NCBI GenBank assembly: GCA_019038735.1
Contig: JAHOYW010000102.1
Location: 1-5,634, forward strand
From: Victivallales bacterium
Lineage (GTDB): Bacteria; Verrucomicrobiota; Lentisphaeria; Victivallales; Victivallaceae
DNA: 5,634 bases
Direction of reading: 5' to 3'
The notes beneath the pieces are model-generated. The model did not search any database. It was not told the DNA's origin and worked only from the letters and a program-made list of their open reading frames with translations. The translations under genes were made by a program, and so were the position numbers. Below are positions 1 through 5,634 of this stretch, in pieces. Each line of letters opens with the position of its first letter. Positions within the stretch are counted from its first letter, which is position 1.

Positions 1-1
1 A

Positions 2-52
2 AATACTATTGAGGTAGGTAGAATTTTGCATCGAAAAGATAGCTACAAATAA
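2..52 (+). CDS. Possible C-terminal tail of an upstream gene (partial)
   Basis: One plus-strand frame is open from the left edge to a TAA at 50-52 and encodes 16 residues, NTIEVGRILHRKDSYK. The other two plus frames contain stops within the first 21 bases. The basic, hydrophilic residues would suit a protein C-terminus. The stop lies 11 bases before the next start codon, a spacing typical of an operon, and no good promoter is visible in between. An open run this short can occur by chance, and the residues are too few to assign a family, so no function is given. Confidence 0.4.
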   Translation, partial: NTIEVGRILHRKDSYK

Positions 53-63
53 AAATCGAGATT

Positions 64-990
64 ATGAATAATAAAGTTTTAATCGTTGGCACTGGTGGAA
101 TTGGTGCTTATTTTGGCGGACGTCTAGCGCAGTCCGGGATGGATGTTTCGGTGGTTTGCCGCTCTAACTATAAACAGGTCAAAAAAGATGGTTTTGCTAT
201 AAAAAGCATTGCCGGAGATTTTTCCTTTAAACCGGATGGTGTTTATCGCTCCTGCTCGGAATATCCTGAAACTGCCGATTATTTAATTGTCGCGACTAAG
301 GTTTTGCCGGAAATTGATGTGGTGAACATCATTAAAGATGCGGTAAAAGCTGAGACAATGATTGTTTTGATCCAGAACGGCATTGAAATCGAACAGGAAG
401 TCGCAGCGGCTTTCCCGAATAATGAATTAGTCAGTTCAATTGCTTACATTGGCGTTTTTCAACTCGAACATGGAGAAATTGAACACCAAGCGGCAGGTCG
501 TTTGAAGATGGGAGTTTATCAAGGCGGCTCATCTGAAAAAATGGATTTACTAAGCGCTCATTTCAACAAAGTCGATGTAGAATGTGAAGTTGTTAAAAAT
601 ATTGAATTTTTCCGTTGGGAAAAACTTGTCTGGAATACTCCTTACAACCCGGTTTCCGTATTGGGCGGCGGAGTTGATACTAAAGTTATTTCTGAAACAA
701 AGACTCTCGAAAACCTGTGTGCTGAATTAATGAAAGAGGTCTGCGCAGTTGCCAAATCCCGCGGTATAGTTCTGGCGGAAGATATTATCCTTAAAAATTT
801 ACAATACACAAGAAAATTTCCGCCTTATAAAACCAGCATGCTGCTTGATTTTGAAAATAAACGACCGCTTGAAGTAGAAGCTATAGTCGGCAATGTCGTG
901 CGCATAGCCCGCAAAGAAAAAATAGCGGTTCCTAATCTGGAAAGTATTTATGCCTTATTAAGTTCTGTAGATATTAAAAATAGAGTTTAA
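64..990 (+). CDS. panE: 2-dehydropantoate 2-reductase (ketopantoate reductase) family protein
   Basis: This is a predicted cytoplasmic NADPH-dependent reductase that converts 2-dehydropantoate to pantoate in pantothenate and coenzyme A synthesis. The N-terminus has a Rossmann dinucleotide-binding motif GTGGIGAYFGG (residues 9-19). IQNGIE (103-108) matches the family's conserved QNG segment. The catalytic helix WEKLVWNTPYNPVSVL (185-200) supplies the expected lysine (K187) and two asparagines (N191, N195) in the W-x-K-L-x-x-N-x-x-x-N pattern. The C-terminal domain has KTSMLLDFENKRPLEVEAI (256-274), with the substrate-binding serine S258 and the conserved acid E270. At 308 residues the length is normal. 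The Shine-Dalgarno sequence is weak, only GAG three bases before the ATG, so coupling to an upstream gene is possible. No panB, panC or panD is adjacent. The family also contains reductases for other 2-oxo acids, so the fold and reaction type are secure and the exact substrate is less so. Confidence 0.86.
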   Translation: MNNKVLIVGTGGIGAYFGGRLAQSGMDVSVVCRSNYKQVKKDGFAIKSIAGDFSFKPDGVYRSCSEYPETADYLIVATKVLPEIDVVNIIKDAVKAETMIVLIQNGIEIEQEVAAAFPNNELVSSIAYIGVFQLEHGEIEHQAAGRLKMGVYQGGSSEKMDLLSAHFNKVDVECEVVKNIEFFRWEKLVWNTPYNPVSVLGGGVDTKVISETKTLENLCAELMKEVCAVAKSRGIVLAEDIILKNLQYTRKFPPYKTSMLLDFENKRPLEVEAIVGNVVRIARKEKIAVPNLESIYALLSSVDIKNRV

Positions 991-996
991 AATATA

Positions 997-1003
997 TGAG
1001 GAG
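997..1003 (+). promoter_or_regulatory. Ribosome binding site that sets the protease start
   Basis: TGAGGAG lies four bases before ATG 1008 and is a strong match to the Shine-Dalgarno consensus. An in-frame ATG at 996 overlaps this site and has no Shine-Dalgarno of its own. Starting at 1008 also puts the lysine and hydrophobic stretch of the signal peptide right at the N-terminus. The start at 1008 is therefore preferred. Confidence 0.75.
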
Positions 1004-1007
1004 TCTT

Positions 1008-2288
1008 ATGTCTGTTAAATTAATTCTAGCAGTTTTGACGGCAAACTTGTTTTTGTTTGCGCTTTCCGCACGTGGCGATGAATTTAAAAAAATTGATCTT
1101 ACGGCGGTTAAAGAGGCTCCGATCAAGGTTGACGATACAGAGGCTTATGATAATTTGAGGCGTCTGGTAACGGTGATGAAGCTTTTGCAAAAACTTTACG
1201 TTGACCCTAAAAAAGTTACTATGCATAAGCTTGTTGACGGAGCTTTGAAAGGTATGCTACATGAATTAGATCCTTACAGCAGCTATGAGCCTTTTGGGAA
1301 AACACATGGCAGTCCATCGCCGGTAGGTATCGGTGTTATGGGAATAAAAAATAAACGTTCTGGATTTAAAGTCATTTGCACCCTGAAAAATTCTCCCGCC
1401 GCGAAGGCTGGCATCAAAGTTGGAGATTTAATTGTGAAAATTAATGATAAGCCAATTGCTCGTTTGACTTACCAGCAATGTTCTAAATTATTAAGAGGGA
1501 AATATGGAACTAAGGTAAAAATAGAAATCCTTCGAAGCGGCAAGAGTAATCCTCTGGTTTTTGAGATTACGCGTTCGGTTTTTACCCGGCAGGCTATTGT
1601 TTTTAAAGATATAAGAATGTTGAAAAACAATATTGGCTATATTCGCATAAATAGCTTTGACATTCAAAGTGTTTCATTCCTGGATAGAGCTTTGACAATG
1701 CTGGAGAAAAAGAATTGTCAGGGGATAATTTTGGATTTACGCAACAACCCCGGCGGTCTGGTTGAATCCGCAGTTGCCGTATGCAGTCGTTTTTTGGATG
1801 AAAAGAAATTAGTAATTACTATTGAAGGACGCGAAATTAAAAATACACAAAGAATCCTTTCTGAAAAATGCAAAAAATATACAAAAATACCGCTTTTGAT
1901 TCTGATTAACCGTTTTAGTGCCAGTGCTGCGGAGATTGTTGCCGGTTGCTTGAAAGACCATAAACGGGCGATTCTTCTTGGCAGTAAGACATTCGGCAAA
2001 GGCTCGGTGCAGCGTGTTTGCAAAATAAGAGATAACGGTACTTTGCGTTTTACAGTAGCAAGATATTACACTCCGGCGCACAATATTATTCACGGGAAAG
2101 GTATCGAACCTGATATCAAGATGGCTCTATCTTTGAAAAAACGTTTGCGTTTAGCGCAGCAACTGGAAAATACACCGGGGATTATTTATCCGACTAAAAA
2201 AGGAATGATTGTTGATACGCAATTACAGCGTGCCGAAAAAATTCTTATAAGGGTATTAAAAGATTCTCACGGAAAGAAAAATGAATAA
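1008..2288 (+). CDS. Exported C-terminal processing peptidase, family S41, with PDZ domain
   Basis: This is a 426-residue serine protease of the CtpA/Prc type, which degrades or trims proteins from their C-termini in the periplasm or at the cell envelope. Residues 1-22 form a Sec signal peptide (one lysine, a long hydrophobic core, then LSA before the probable cleavage). The helical segment at about 46-97, ending in LDPYSSYEPF, is typical of the family. A PDZ domain follows at about 104-178, with SPAAKAGIKVGDLIVKIN as its peptide-binding core. The protease domain contains GIILDLRNNPGG (about 239-250), then FSASAAEIVAG with nucleophile S306, and TFGKGSVQ with general-base lysine K331. The 25-residue spacing between the two matches the Ser/Lys dyad of E. 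coli Prc. Near the end, GKGIEPDI is also a family hallmark. Length is normal and no catalytic residue is missing. The gene starts 17 bases after panE stops and overlaps the methyltransferase start by 8 bases. Substrates cannot be inferred. Confidence 0.92.
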   Translation: MSVKLILAVLTANLFLFALSARGDEFKKIDLTAVKEAPIKVDDTEAYDNLRRLVTVMKLLQKLYVDPKKVTMHKLVDGALKGMLHELDPYSSYEPFGKTHGSPSPVGIGVMGIKNKRSGFKVICTLKNSPAAKAGIKVGDLIVKINDKPIARLTYQQCSKLLRGKYGTKVKIEILRSGKSNPLVFEITRSVFTRQAIVFKDIRMLKNNIGYIRINSFDIQSVSFLDRALTMLEKKNCQGIILDLRNNPGGLVESAVAVCSRFLDEKKLVITIEGREIKNTQRILSEKCKKYTKIPLLILINRFSASAAEIVAGCLKDHKRAILLGSKTFGKGSVQRVCKIRDNGTLRFTVARYYTPAHNIIHGKGIEPDIKMALSLKKRLRLAQQLENTPGIIYPTKKGMIVDTQLQRAEKILIRVLKDSHGKKNE

Positions 2289-3027
2289 GTCTGAATACTG
2301 GGACAATATAGTTGAACAATATCAACGGGAAAGCATTATTTTCTCTAGTGATTTTCATTATGGTCCATTGATTGACGGCGATAGCGTTTTAAAACTTCTC
2401 CCTCGGAATATCAAAAACAAGAATTGTCTTGAACTAGCCTGCGGCGGAGCTCAAAACAGTATTTATCTGGCAAAGAAGGGAGCAAATTGCACAGCCTTAG
2501 ACGCTTCCGCGGCGCAAATAGCTTATGCCGGAAAACTCGCGCAAAAAAATGCTGTGCAAATTGATTTACAAGTCATGTCGATGGAACAACTCAACTCACA
2601 ATCAGGCTGTTTTGATTTAATCCATTCAGCTTATGGTTTCAACTTTGCTGCTGATTTAAACAAAGTTATCAAAACTTGTGGAGAGCTTCTCAATAAAGAC
2701 GGTGTTTTGTTATTTTCCATGCCGCATCCTTTGTTCAGTGGAGAATTTCTTGAGCTTGATGATGAATCAGGTTTGTTTATCAAGGAATATTTTAGCATTT
2801 CTCCTGATCTCAGACTTGATGAAGATGCTAATGAAACTGCACGGTCTTATTTTTATTCTATCGATGAAATTAGCACAGTTCTAGCACAAAATAGCTTCTT
2901 GATTGAGCGGATATGTGAACCACAAATTTGCGAAGACCCACCATACACAAGCAAGTGCTGGGAAGAATACCGCCCGCAAATGCTACGTTTCCCCGGAACA
3001 ATTATCATTAAGGCTGTGAAAAATTAA
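2281..3027 (+). CDS. Class I SAM-dependent methyltransferase, substrate unknown
   Basis: This is a soluble 248-residue protein with the Rossmann-like methyltransferase fold. Motif I is LELACGGAQNSIYLAKKG (50-67), a glycine-rich SAM-binding loop close to the usual E/D-x-x-C-G-x-G form. ALDAS (72-76) ends strand 2 with the acidic residue that usually contacts the SAM ribose. MSMEQL (99-104) fits the adenine-contacting region, and FDLIHSAYGF (111-120) fits motif IV. LNKDGVLLFSMPHP (137-150) matches the post-motif 'L-x-x-G-G-x-l' strand and turn. The C-terminus (about 192-245) has a switch-region pattern seen in small-molecule methyltransferases, ending FPGTIIIKA. There is no signal peptide or membrane segment. 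The start overlaps the protease stop by 8 bases, and GGAAAG at 2271-2276 can serve as ribosome binding site, so translational coupling is likely. The acceptor could be a small metabolite, a quinone or a protein. Confidence 0.85.
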   Translation: MNKSEYWDNIVEQYQRESIIFSSDFHYGPLIDGDSVLKLLPRNIKNKNCLELACGGAQNSIYLAKKGANCTALDASAAQIAYAGKLAQKNAVQIDLQVMSMEQLNSQSGCFDLIHSAYGFNFAADLNKVIKTCGELLNKDGVLLFSMPHPLFSGEFLELDDESGLFIKEYFSISPDLRLDEDANETARSYFYSIDEISTVLAQNSFLIERICEPQICEDPPYTSKCWEEYRPQMLRFPGTIIIKAVKN

Positions 3028-3073
3028 ATAAAAATTTGTTACTACTCAGTTCTGGTTTGCAGTTACGTCTTTT

Positions 3074-3604
3074 TTATTTATTCTTCAAGTTTGCTTTCTT
3101 GTTAATTTTGAATGTAGTAACGATTTGAAACCAATCAGTTGTGTCTAATTTCTCACCATTAGTAGAAGACATGTATTTAAATGTTACTCCGTTAATGAAA
3201 CATTCTGTCATAAAAATATTATTTGTTTTTGTAAAATAAAATTCATCAACACGGATATTTTTTTTGTTTACTTTTATATTTCTGCTTTTGATAAAAAATT
3301 GGCTATCCTTTTGACTGATTTCTTTAAGAGCTTTTTTGATTTTTAGTAATTTCTCCTTTTCTGAAGAATTATCTGGAAAAACAATGATTTGGAGACATGG
3401 TGTCGGGTTTGTGTATTCAAAACAGTATATAGCAACTGAACGACCATCGCGTTTTTCCTTCTTTCCGGTTAATCTTACCTCGAGATAGTCAGGATATAAA
3501 AAACTATATCCATACTTTACGTTAGAAAATTTTTTCGCCTTGTTCTCTTCCGCGAAACATACGCTTACTGCTATCAACATAAATGTTAATACGACTGTTT
3601 TCAT
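3074..3604 (-). CDS. Small exported protein of unknown function, coupled to galM
   Basis: The product is 176 residues and I do not recognise the family with confidence. Residues 1-18 form a Sec signal peptide (MKT, hydrophobic core, cleavage probably after CFA). The sequence before C16 is VSV and does not fit a lipobox, so a soluble periplasmic or secreted form is more likely than a lipoprotein. The mature part starts with a lysine-rich stretch followed by NVKYGYSFLYPDYLEVRL (28-45). This 'YGYSFLYP' pattern recalls the opening strand of PsbP-like and related small alpha/beta exported domains, a resemblance seen by eye only. A charged helix lies at about 80-98, then alternating strands, ending near WFQIVTTFKI (158-167). 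Four cysteines remain outside the probable signal core or at its edge (C16, C61, C70, C135). Its ATG overlaps the galM TGA as ATGA. GC is low: 24 of 120 bases in 3181-3300. The gene is very probably real; its function is unknown. Confidence 0.75.
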   Translation of the reverse strand: MKTVVLTFMLIAVSVCFAEENKAKKFSNVKYGYSFLYPDYLEVRLTGKKEKRDGRSVAIYCFEYTNPTPCLQIIVFPDNSSEKEKLLKIKKALKEISQKDSQFFIKSRNIKVNKKNIRVDEFYFTKTNNIFMTECFINGVTFKYMSSTNGEKLDTTDWFQIVTTFKINKKANLKNK

Positions 3605-4656
3605 ACTTCCTCCTGAATATTGATGCTGAAGCTGTATATTGTTGTTTGTTTATATTTTTCGCCGGGTCGGAGGATTATCGATGGGAAGTGTTCGTGTTTA
3701 GGGCTGTCTGGAAAGTGTTGTGCTTCCAGACAAAAAGCACTGAACTGTTCATTAGGGATTCCGTTTTTGCCAAGCTTAGAATCTGCTAGACAAAATCCGC
3801 TGTAAATTTGTATAGCAGGCTCAGTAGTAAAAGTTTTCAGCACAATGCCGCTGCTTAAGGACGAAACTATCGCCGCGGGAGTTTTTAAGTCTTTGCATTC
3901 AGGATTCAAAATATAATTATGATCGAATCCTGCAGGTAATTCCGCAAGGCATTCTTCCATCATTTTCGATTGGGTCAAATCCAATACTGTTCCGAGAACA
4001 GAAGCAATTTCACCACTGGGTCGTAAGCTTTCGGATGACGGAGTGTAATAATCAGCGTTCATCTGGATTTGGTGATTTTTTACACTTGGGCAGCCTGTTC
4101 CATTGAGGTTGAAATAACTGTGATTGGTTAAATTAACAATCGTTGGAGCGTCAGTCTTCGCGCGGTATTCAATTTTTAGGGAATTGTCATTTGTGATCGT
4201 GTAAATGACTTCAAGCTCCAGTGTGCCGGGATAGCCTTCTTCACCATCTGGACTGGTTCGGGTCAATTTTAATGCCACACCTTCCGGGGTCTCAAAAGTT
4301 TCGCCTTTGTGAAGATGGTGACTGAAACCTTTATGACCGCCATGCAAAGACGCTTCCTCTATGTTTTCGGAGATATGATATTCCTTACCGTCAAGGGGAA
4401 ATTTGCTGTCGAATATCCGGTTGGCACAACGTCCAATCAAAGCTCCCATATATGGAGTGTTGTCCATGTATTCTTCGGGGTCATTGTAGCCGAGGACAAT
4501 ATCTATAAGTTTATCTGTTTTATCGGGAGCAAAAAGCGAAACAATAATTCCGCCAAAATCACTGATGTCCGCACCGAAGCCGGAAGCATTACGCAATTTA
4601 AATAGTTTTGCTTGTCCTTCTTCGCATTCAAAATAATTTTCCACACTGACGCTCAT
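3601..4656 (-). CDS. galM: Aldose 1-epimerase (mutarotase)
   Basis: This enzyme interconverts the alpha and beta anomers of galactose, glucose and related sugars, feeding beta-D-galactose-derived sugar into the Leloir pathway. The 351 residues are a normal length for the beta-sandwich family. Family landmarks appear in order: IGRCANRI with sugar-binding R76 (74-81), SLHGGHKGF with H105 (103-111), GEEGYPG (138-144), NLTNHSYFNLNG with catalytic-acid H179 (175-186), FDHNYIL with D245 (244-250), and CLEAQHFPDSP with catalytic-base E311 (309-319). No signal peptide is present, so it is probably cytoplasmic. The start is supported by AGGAA at 4664-4668 (minus strand) seven bases upstream. It is first in a two-gene minus-strand unit, with its TGA overlapping the ATG of the small exported protein. 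No galK, galT or galE is in the window. Glucose-6-phosphate 1-epimerases are related, but the motif set here fits GalM better. Confidence 0.93.
   Translation of the reverse strand: MSVSVENYFECEEGQAKLFKLRNASGFGADISDFGGIIVSLFAPDKTDKLIDIVLGYNDPEEYMDNTPYMGALIGRCANRIFDSKFPLDGKEYHISENIEEASLHGGHKGFSHHLHKGETFETPEGVALKLTRTSPDGEEGYPGTLELEVIYTITNDNSLKIEYRAKTDAPTIVNLTNHSYFNLNGTGCPSVKNHQIQMNADYYTPSSESLRPSGEIASVLGTVLDLTQSKMMEECLAELPAGFDHNYILNPECKDLKTPAAIVSSLSSGIVLKTFTTEPAIQIYSGFCLADSKLGKNGIPNEQFSAFCLEAQHFPDSPKHEHFPSIILRPGEKYKQTTIYSFSINIQEEV
3609..3614 (-). promoter_or_regulatory. Strong ribosome binding site for the small exported protein
   Basis: On the minus strand this reads AGGAGG, a perfect Shine-Dalgarno core, four bases before the ATG at 3604. 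It lies inside the last codons of galM. With the ATGA overlap it supports genuine translation of the downstream gene, either reinitiated after galM or initiated independently. Confidence 0.75.
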
Positions 4657-4694
4657 AATTGATTTCCTTATTATAAAATTAGCTTGTTTATGAA

Positions 4695-4723
4695 AATATA
4701 ATTCTCGCAGTCCTGAAATGCAA
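4695..4723 (-). promoter_or_regulatory. Candidate sigma-70 promoter for galM
   Basis: Reading the minus strand, TTGCAT (4718-4723) is followed after 17 bases by TATATT (4695-4700). The -10 matches the consensus at five of six positions; the -35 matches only at TTG. Transcription would start near 4688, giving a leader of about 32 bases. A perfect TATAAT closer to the gene was set aside because its start point would fall in the ribosome binding site. Confidence 0.5.
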
Positions 4724-4724
4724 G

Positions 4725-4736
4725 ATTTAATTAAAT
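4725..4736. promoter_or_regulatory. AT-only palindrome between the divergent promoters
   Basis: ATTTAATTAAAT is a perfect 12-base palindrome lying between the -35 boxes of the two candidate divergent promoters. It could be an operator read by a dimeric regulator, or simply AT-rich UP-element DNA. In sequence this AT-rich, a palindrome of this length can arise by chance. Confidence 0.3.
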
Positions 4737-4750
4737 TTAGTGCATAAAAC

Positions 4751-4778
4751 TTGAGATTTCTTAAACTTGTTCTATACT
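4751..4778 (+). promoter_or_regulatory. Candidate sigma-70 promoter for the aconitase gene
   Basis: TTGAGA (4751-4756) is followed after 16 bases by TATACT (4773-4778). Each hexamer matches the sigma-70 consensus at five of six positions, and the upstream DNA is AT-rich. Transcription would start near 4785, giving a leader of about 37 bases before ATG 4822. This is the best promoter match I see in the window. Confidence 0.65.
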
Positions 4779-4821
4779 AATGTTTTGATTCAATATAAAA
4801 TATTATAAGCAGGTACAAAAA

Positions 4822-5634
4822 ATGGCTAAAGGCACAGTAGTTCAGAAAATTATTGATAAACACTTCGTATACGGCGATAAAGAGACAGGCAAACCTGTTG
4901 CTATCAAAATAGATCAGACCCTGACTCAGGACGCTACCGGGACAATGGCTTATCTGGAGCTTGAGGCAATGAAGATAAAACGCGTAAGCACCGAATTATC
5001 GGTTTCTTATGTGGATCACAATATGATGCAGAATGGTCCTGAAAACCGTAACGATCATTTATATCTGCAATCTATCGCCGCTTCAAAAGGTATTAAATTT
5101 TCAGCTCCCGGAAACGGAATATGTCATCAGGTTCATCTCGAACGCTTTGGACAGCCCGGAAAAACTCTGCTCGGCTCGGATTCTCACACTCCGACCGGCG
5201 GCGGTATCGGCATGATGGCTATCGGCGCGGGTGGCTTGGATGTAACTCTAGCGATGGCGGGCAAAGCTTTTCGCCTGACTTACCCGACTGTTATCGGCGT
5301 AAAACTCACAGGAAAGCTTGCAGCGTGGTGCGCGGCTAAAGATATAATCTTGAAATTATTGTCTATTATTAGCACAAAAGGAAATGTCGGCTGTATCGTT
5401 GAATATTTTGGTGAAGGACTTGAAACTTTATCTGTTCCGCAACGCGCGACGGTTACTAATATGGGTGCGGAACTAGGCGTGACTACTTCGCTTTTTCCGT
5501 CAGATGAAAAAACTAAACAATTTCTCGAAGCGCAGGGCAGAGGCGGACAATGGATCGAGCTTAAGGCTGATGCCGATGCTGAATATGACCGCATTATCGA
5601 AATCGAACTGGATAAATTACAGCCGATGGCATCT
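4822..5634 (+). CDS. Aconitate hydratase, Aquifex-type, N-terminal part (runs off window)
   Basis: The frame is open for 271 codons to the right edge with no stop, and codes for the N-terminal part of an aconitase-superfamily protein. Aconitase isomerises citrate to isocitrate through cis-aconitate using a [4Fe-4S] cluster. Visible active-site landmarks are IDQTLTQDATGTMA (30-43), YVDHN with D65 and H66, GNGICHQVH with H102, and LLGSDSHTPTGGGIG with D120, S121 and H122. ETLSVPQRATVTNMGAELG (201-219) is the usual superfamily segment. Wording and spacing match the short, about 640-residue 'Aquifex-type' aconitases better than the roughly 900-residue AcnA or AcnB. The cluster-binding cysteines of this family lie further downstream, outside the window. 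An in-frame TGA at 4786-4788 and no other ATG before 4822 fix the start. AGG at 4811-4813 is a modest ribosome binding site. Homoaconitase or the isopropylmalate isomerase large subunit (LeuC) are less likely alternatives. Confidence 0.88.
   Translation, partial: MAKGTVVQKIIDKHFVYGDKETGKPVAIKIDQTLTQDATGTMAYLELEAMKIKRVSTELSVSYVDHNMMQNGPENRNDHLYLQSIAASKGIKFSAPGNGICHQVHLERFGQPGKTLLGSDSHTPTGGGIGMMAIGAGGLDVTLAMAGKAFRLTYPTVIGVKLTGKLAAWCAAKDIILKLLSIISTKGNVGCIVEYFGEGLETLSVPQRATVTNMGAELGVTTSLFPSDEKTKQFLEAQGRGGQWIELKADADAEYDRIIEIELDKLQPMAS

Noticed and set aside
1718..2093. Two overlapping minus-strand open frames (101 and 94 residues)
   Set aside because: They lie antisense within the S41 protease catalytic domain, lack ribosome binding sites, and encode no recognisable motif. 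They are shadows of the real gene.
3036..3066. Repeated GTTAC in the convergent gap
   Set aside because: A five-base repeat in a short intergenic gap is expected by chance and has no associated symmetry or array structure.
3025..3080. AT-only inverted repeat TAAATAAAA / TTTTATTTA flanking the convergent gap, with a T-run at the right
   Set aside because: The 9-base arms contain no G or C and are separated by 38 bases, so the stem would be very weak. The gap itself shows no GC-rich hairpin in front of the T-run. I do not call a terminator.
3583..3805. Two plus-strand frames of 61-68 residues across the galM 3' end
   Set aside because: They run opposite the galM C-terminal motifs and the junction with the small exported gene. 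Neither has a signal peptide with a matching ribosome binding site or a recognisable domain.
4309..4605. Plus-strand 98-residue open frame opposite galM
   Set aside because: It is antisense to the well-conserved N-terminal half of galM and has no family motif or ribosome binding site. It is a shadow frame.
4669..4676. Perfect TATAAT on the minus strand just upstream of galM
   Set aside because: Transcription from it would begin in or next to the Shine-Dalgarno sequence, and the expected -35 position has only a TATTTT-like sequence. The promoter at 4695-4723 fits better.
5033..5594. Short plus- and minus-strand frames inside the aconitase region
   Set aside because: The continuous 271-codon aconitase frame with conserved motifs explains this stretch fully. 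The short frames are out of frame or antisense.

Overview
The window looks like ordinary bacterial chromosome with moderate to low GC. Genes are tightly packed, start at ATG with purine-rich ribosome binding sites, and sit in short operons. There is no phage, insertion sequence, CRISPR, tRNA or rRNA signature. Two proteins carry Sec-type signal peptides. The partial gene at the right edge is an aconitase of the short, so-called Aquifex type, known from various anaerobic and deep-branching bacteria. Together these suggest a diderm, possibly anaerobic bacterium. A PVC-type lineage such as Lentisphaerota is one possibility, but this is a low-confidence guess and the sequence does not settle taxonomy.

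Layout: positions 2-52 may hold the last 16 codons of an upstream gene. A plus-strand operon follows: a ketopantoate-reductase family protein (64-990), an exported C-terminal processing protease of family S41 with a PDZ domain (start best placed at 1008, end 2288), and a class I SAM-dependent methyltransferase (2281-3027) whose start overlaps the protease stop by 8 bases. This operon converges, across a 46-base gap with no convincing terminator, on a minus-strand pair. That pair is aldose 1-epimerase galM (4656 down to 3601) followed by a small exported protein of unknown function (3604 down to 3074), joined by an ATGA stop/start overlap. The small gene is markedly more AT-rich than its neighbours. 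A 165-base divergent intergenic region (4657-4821) carries good candidate promoters in both directions with a 12-base palindrome between them. The aconitase gene starts at 4822 and runs off the right edge.

How the genes relate: they do not form one recognisable pathway. PanE-family reductase (coenzyme A precursor synthesis), periplasmic proteolysis, methyl transfer, galactose mutarotation and the citrate/aconitate step are mostly separate housekeeping functions. The operon links imply co-expression rather than a shared biochemical system. I found no convincing evidence for a new multi-gene system. The points most worth a second look are the orphan secreted protein coupled to galM, the divergent promoter region, and the type of the aconitase.
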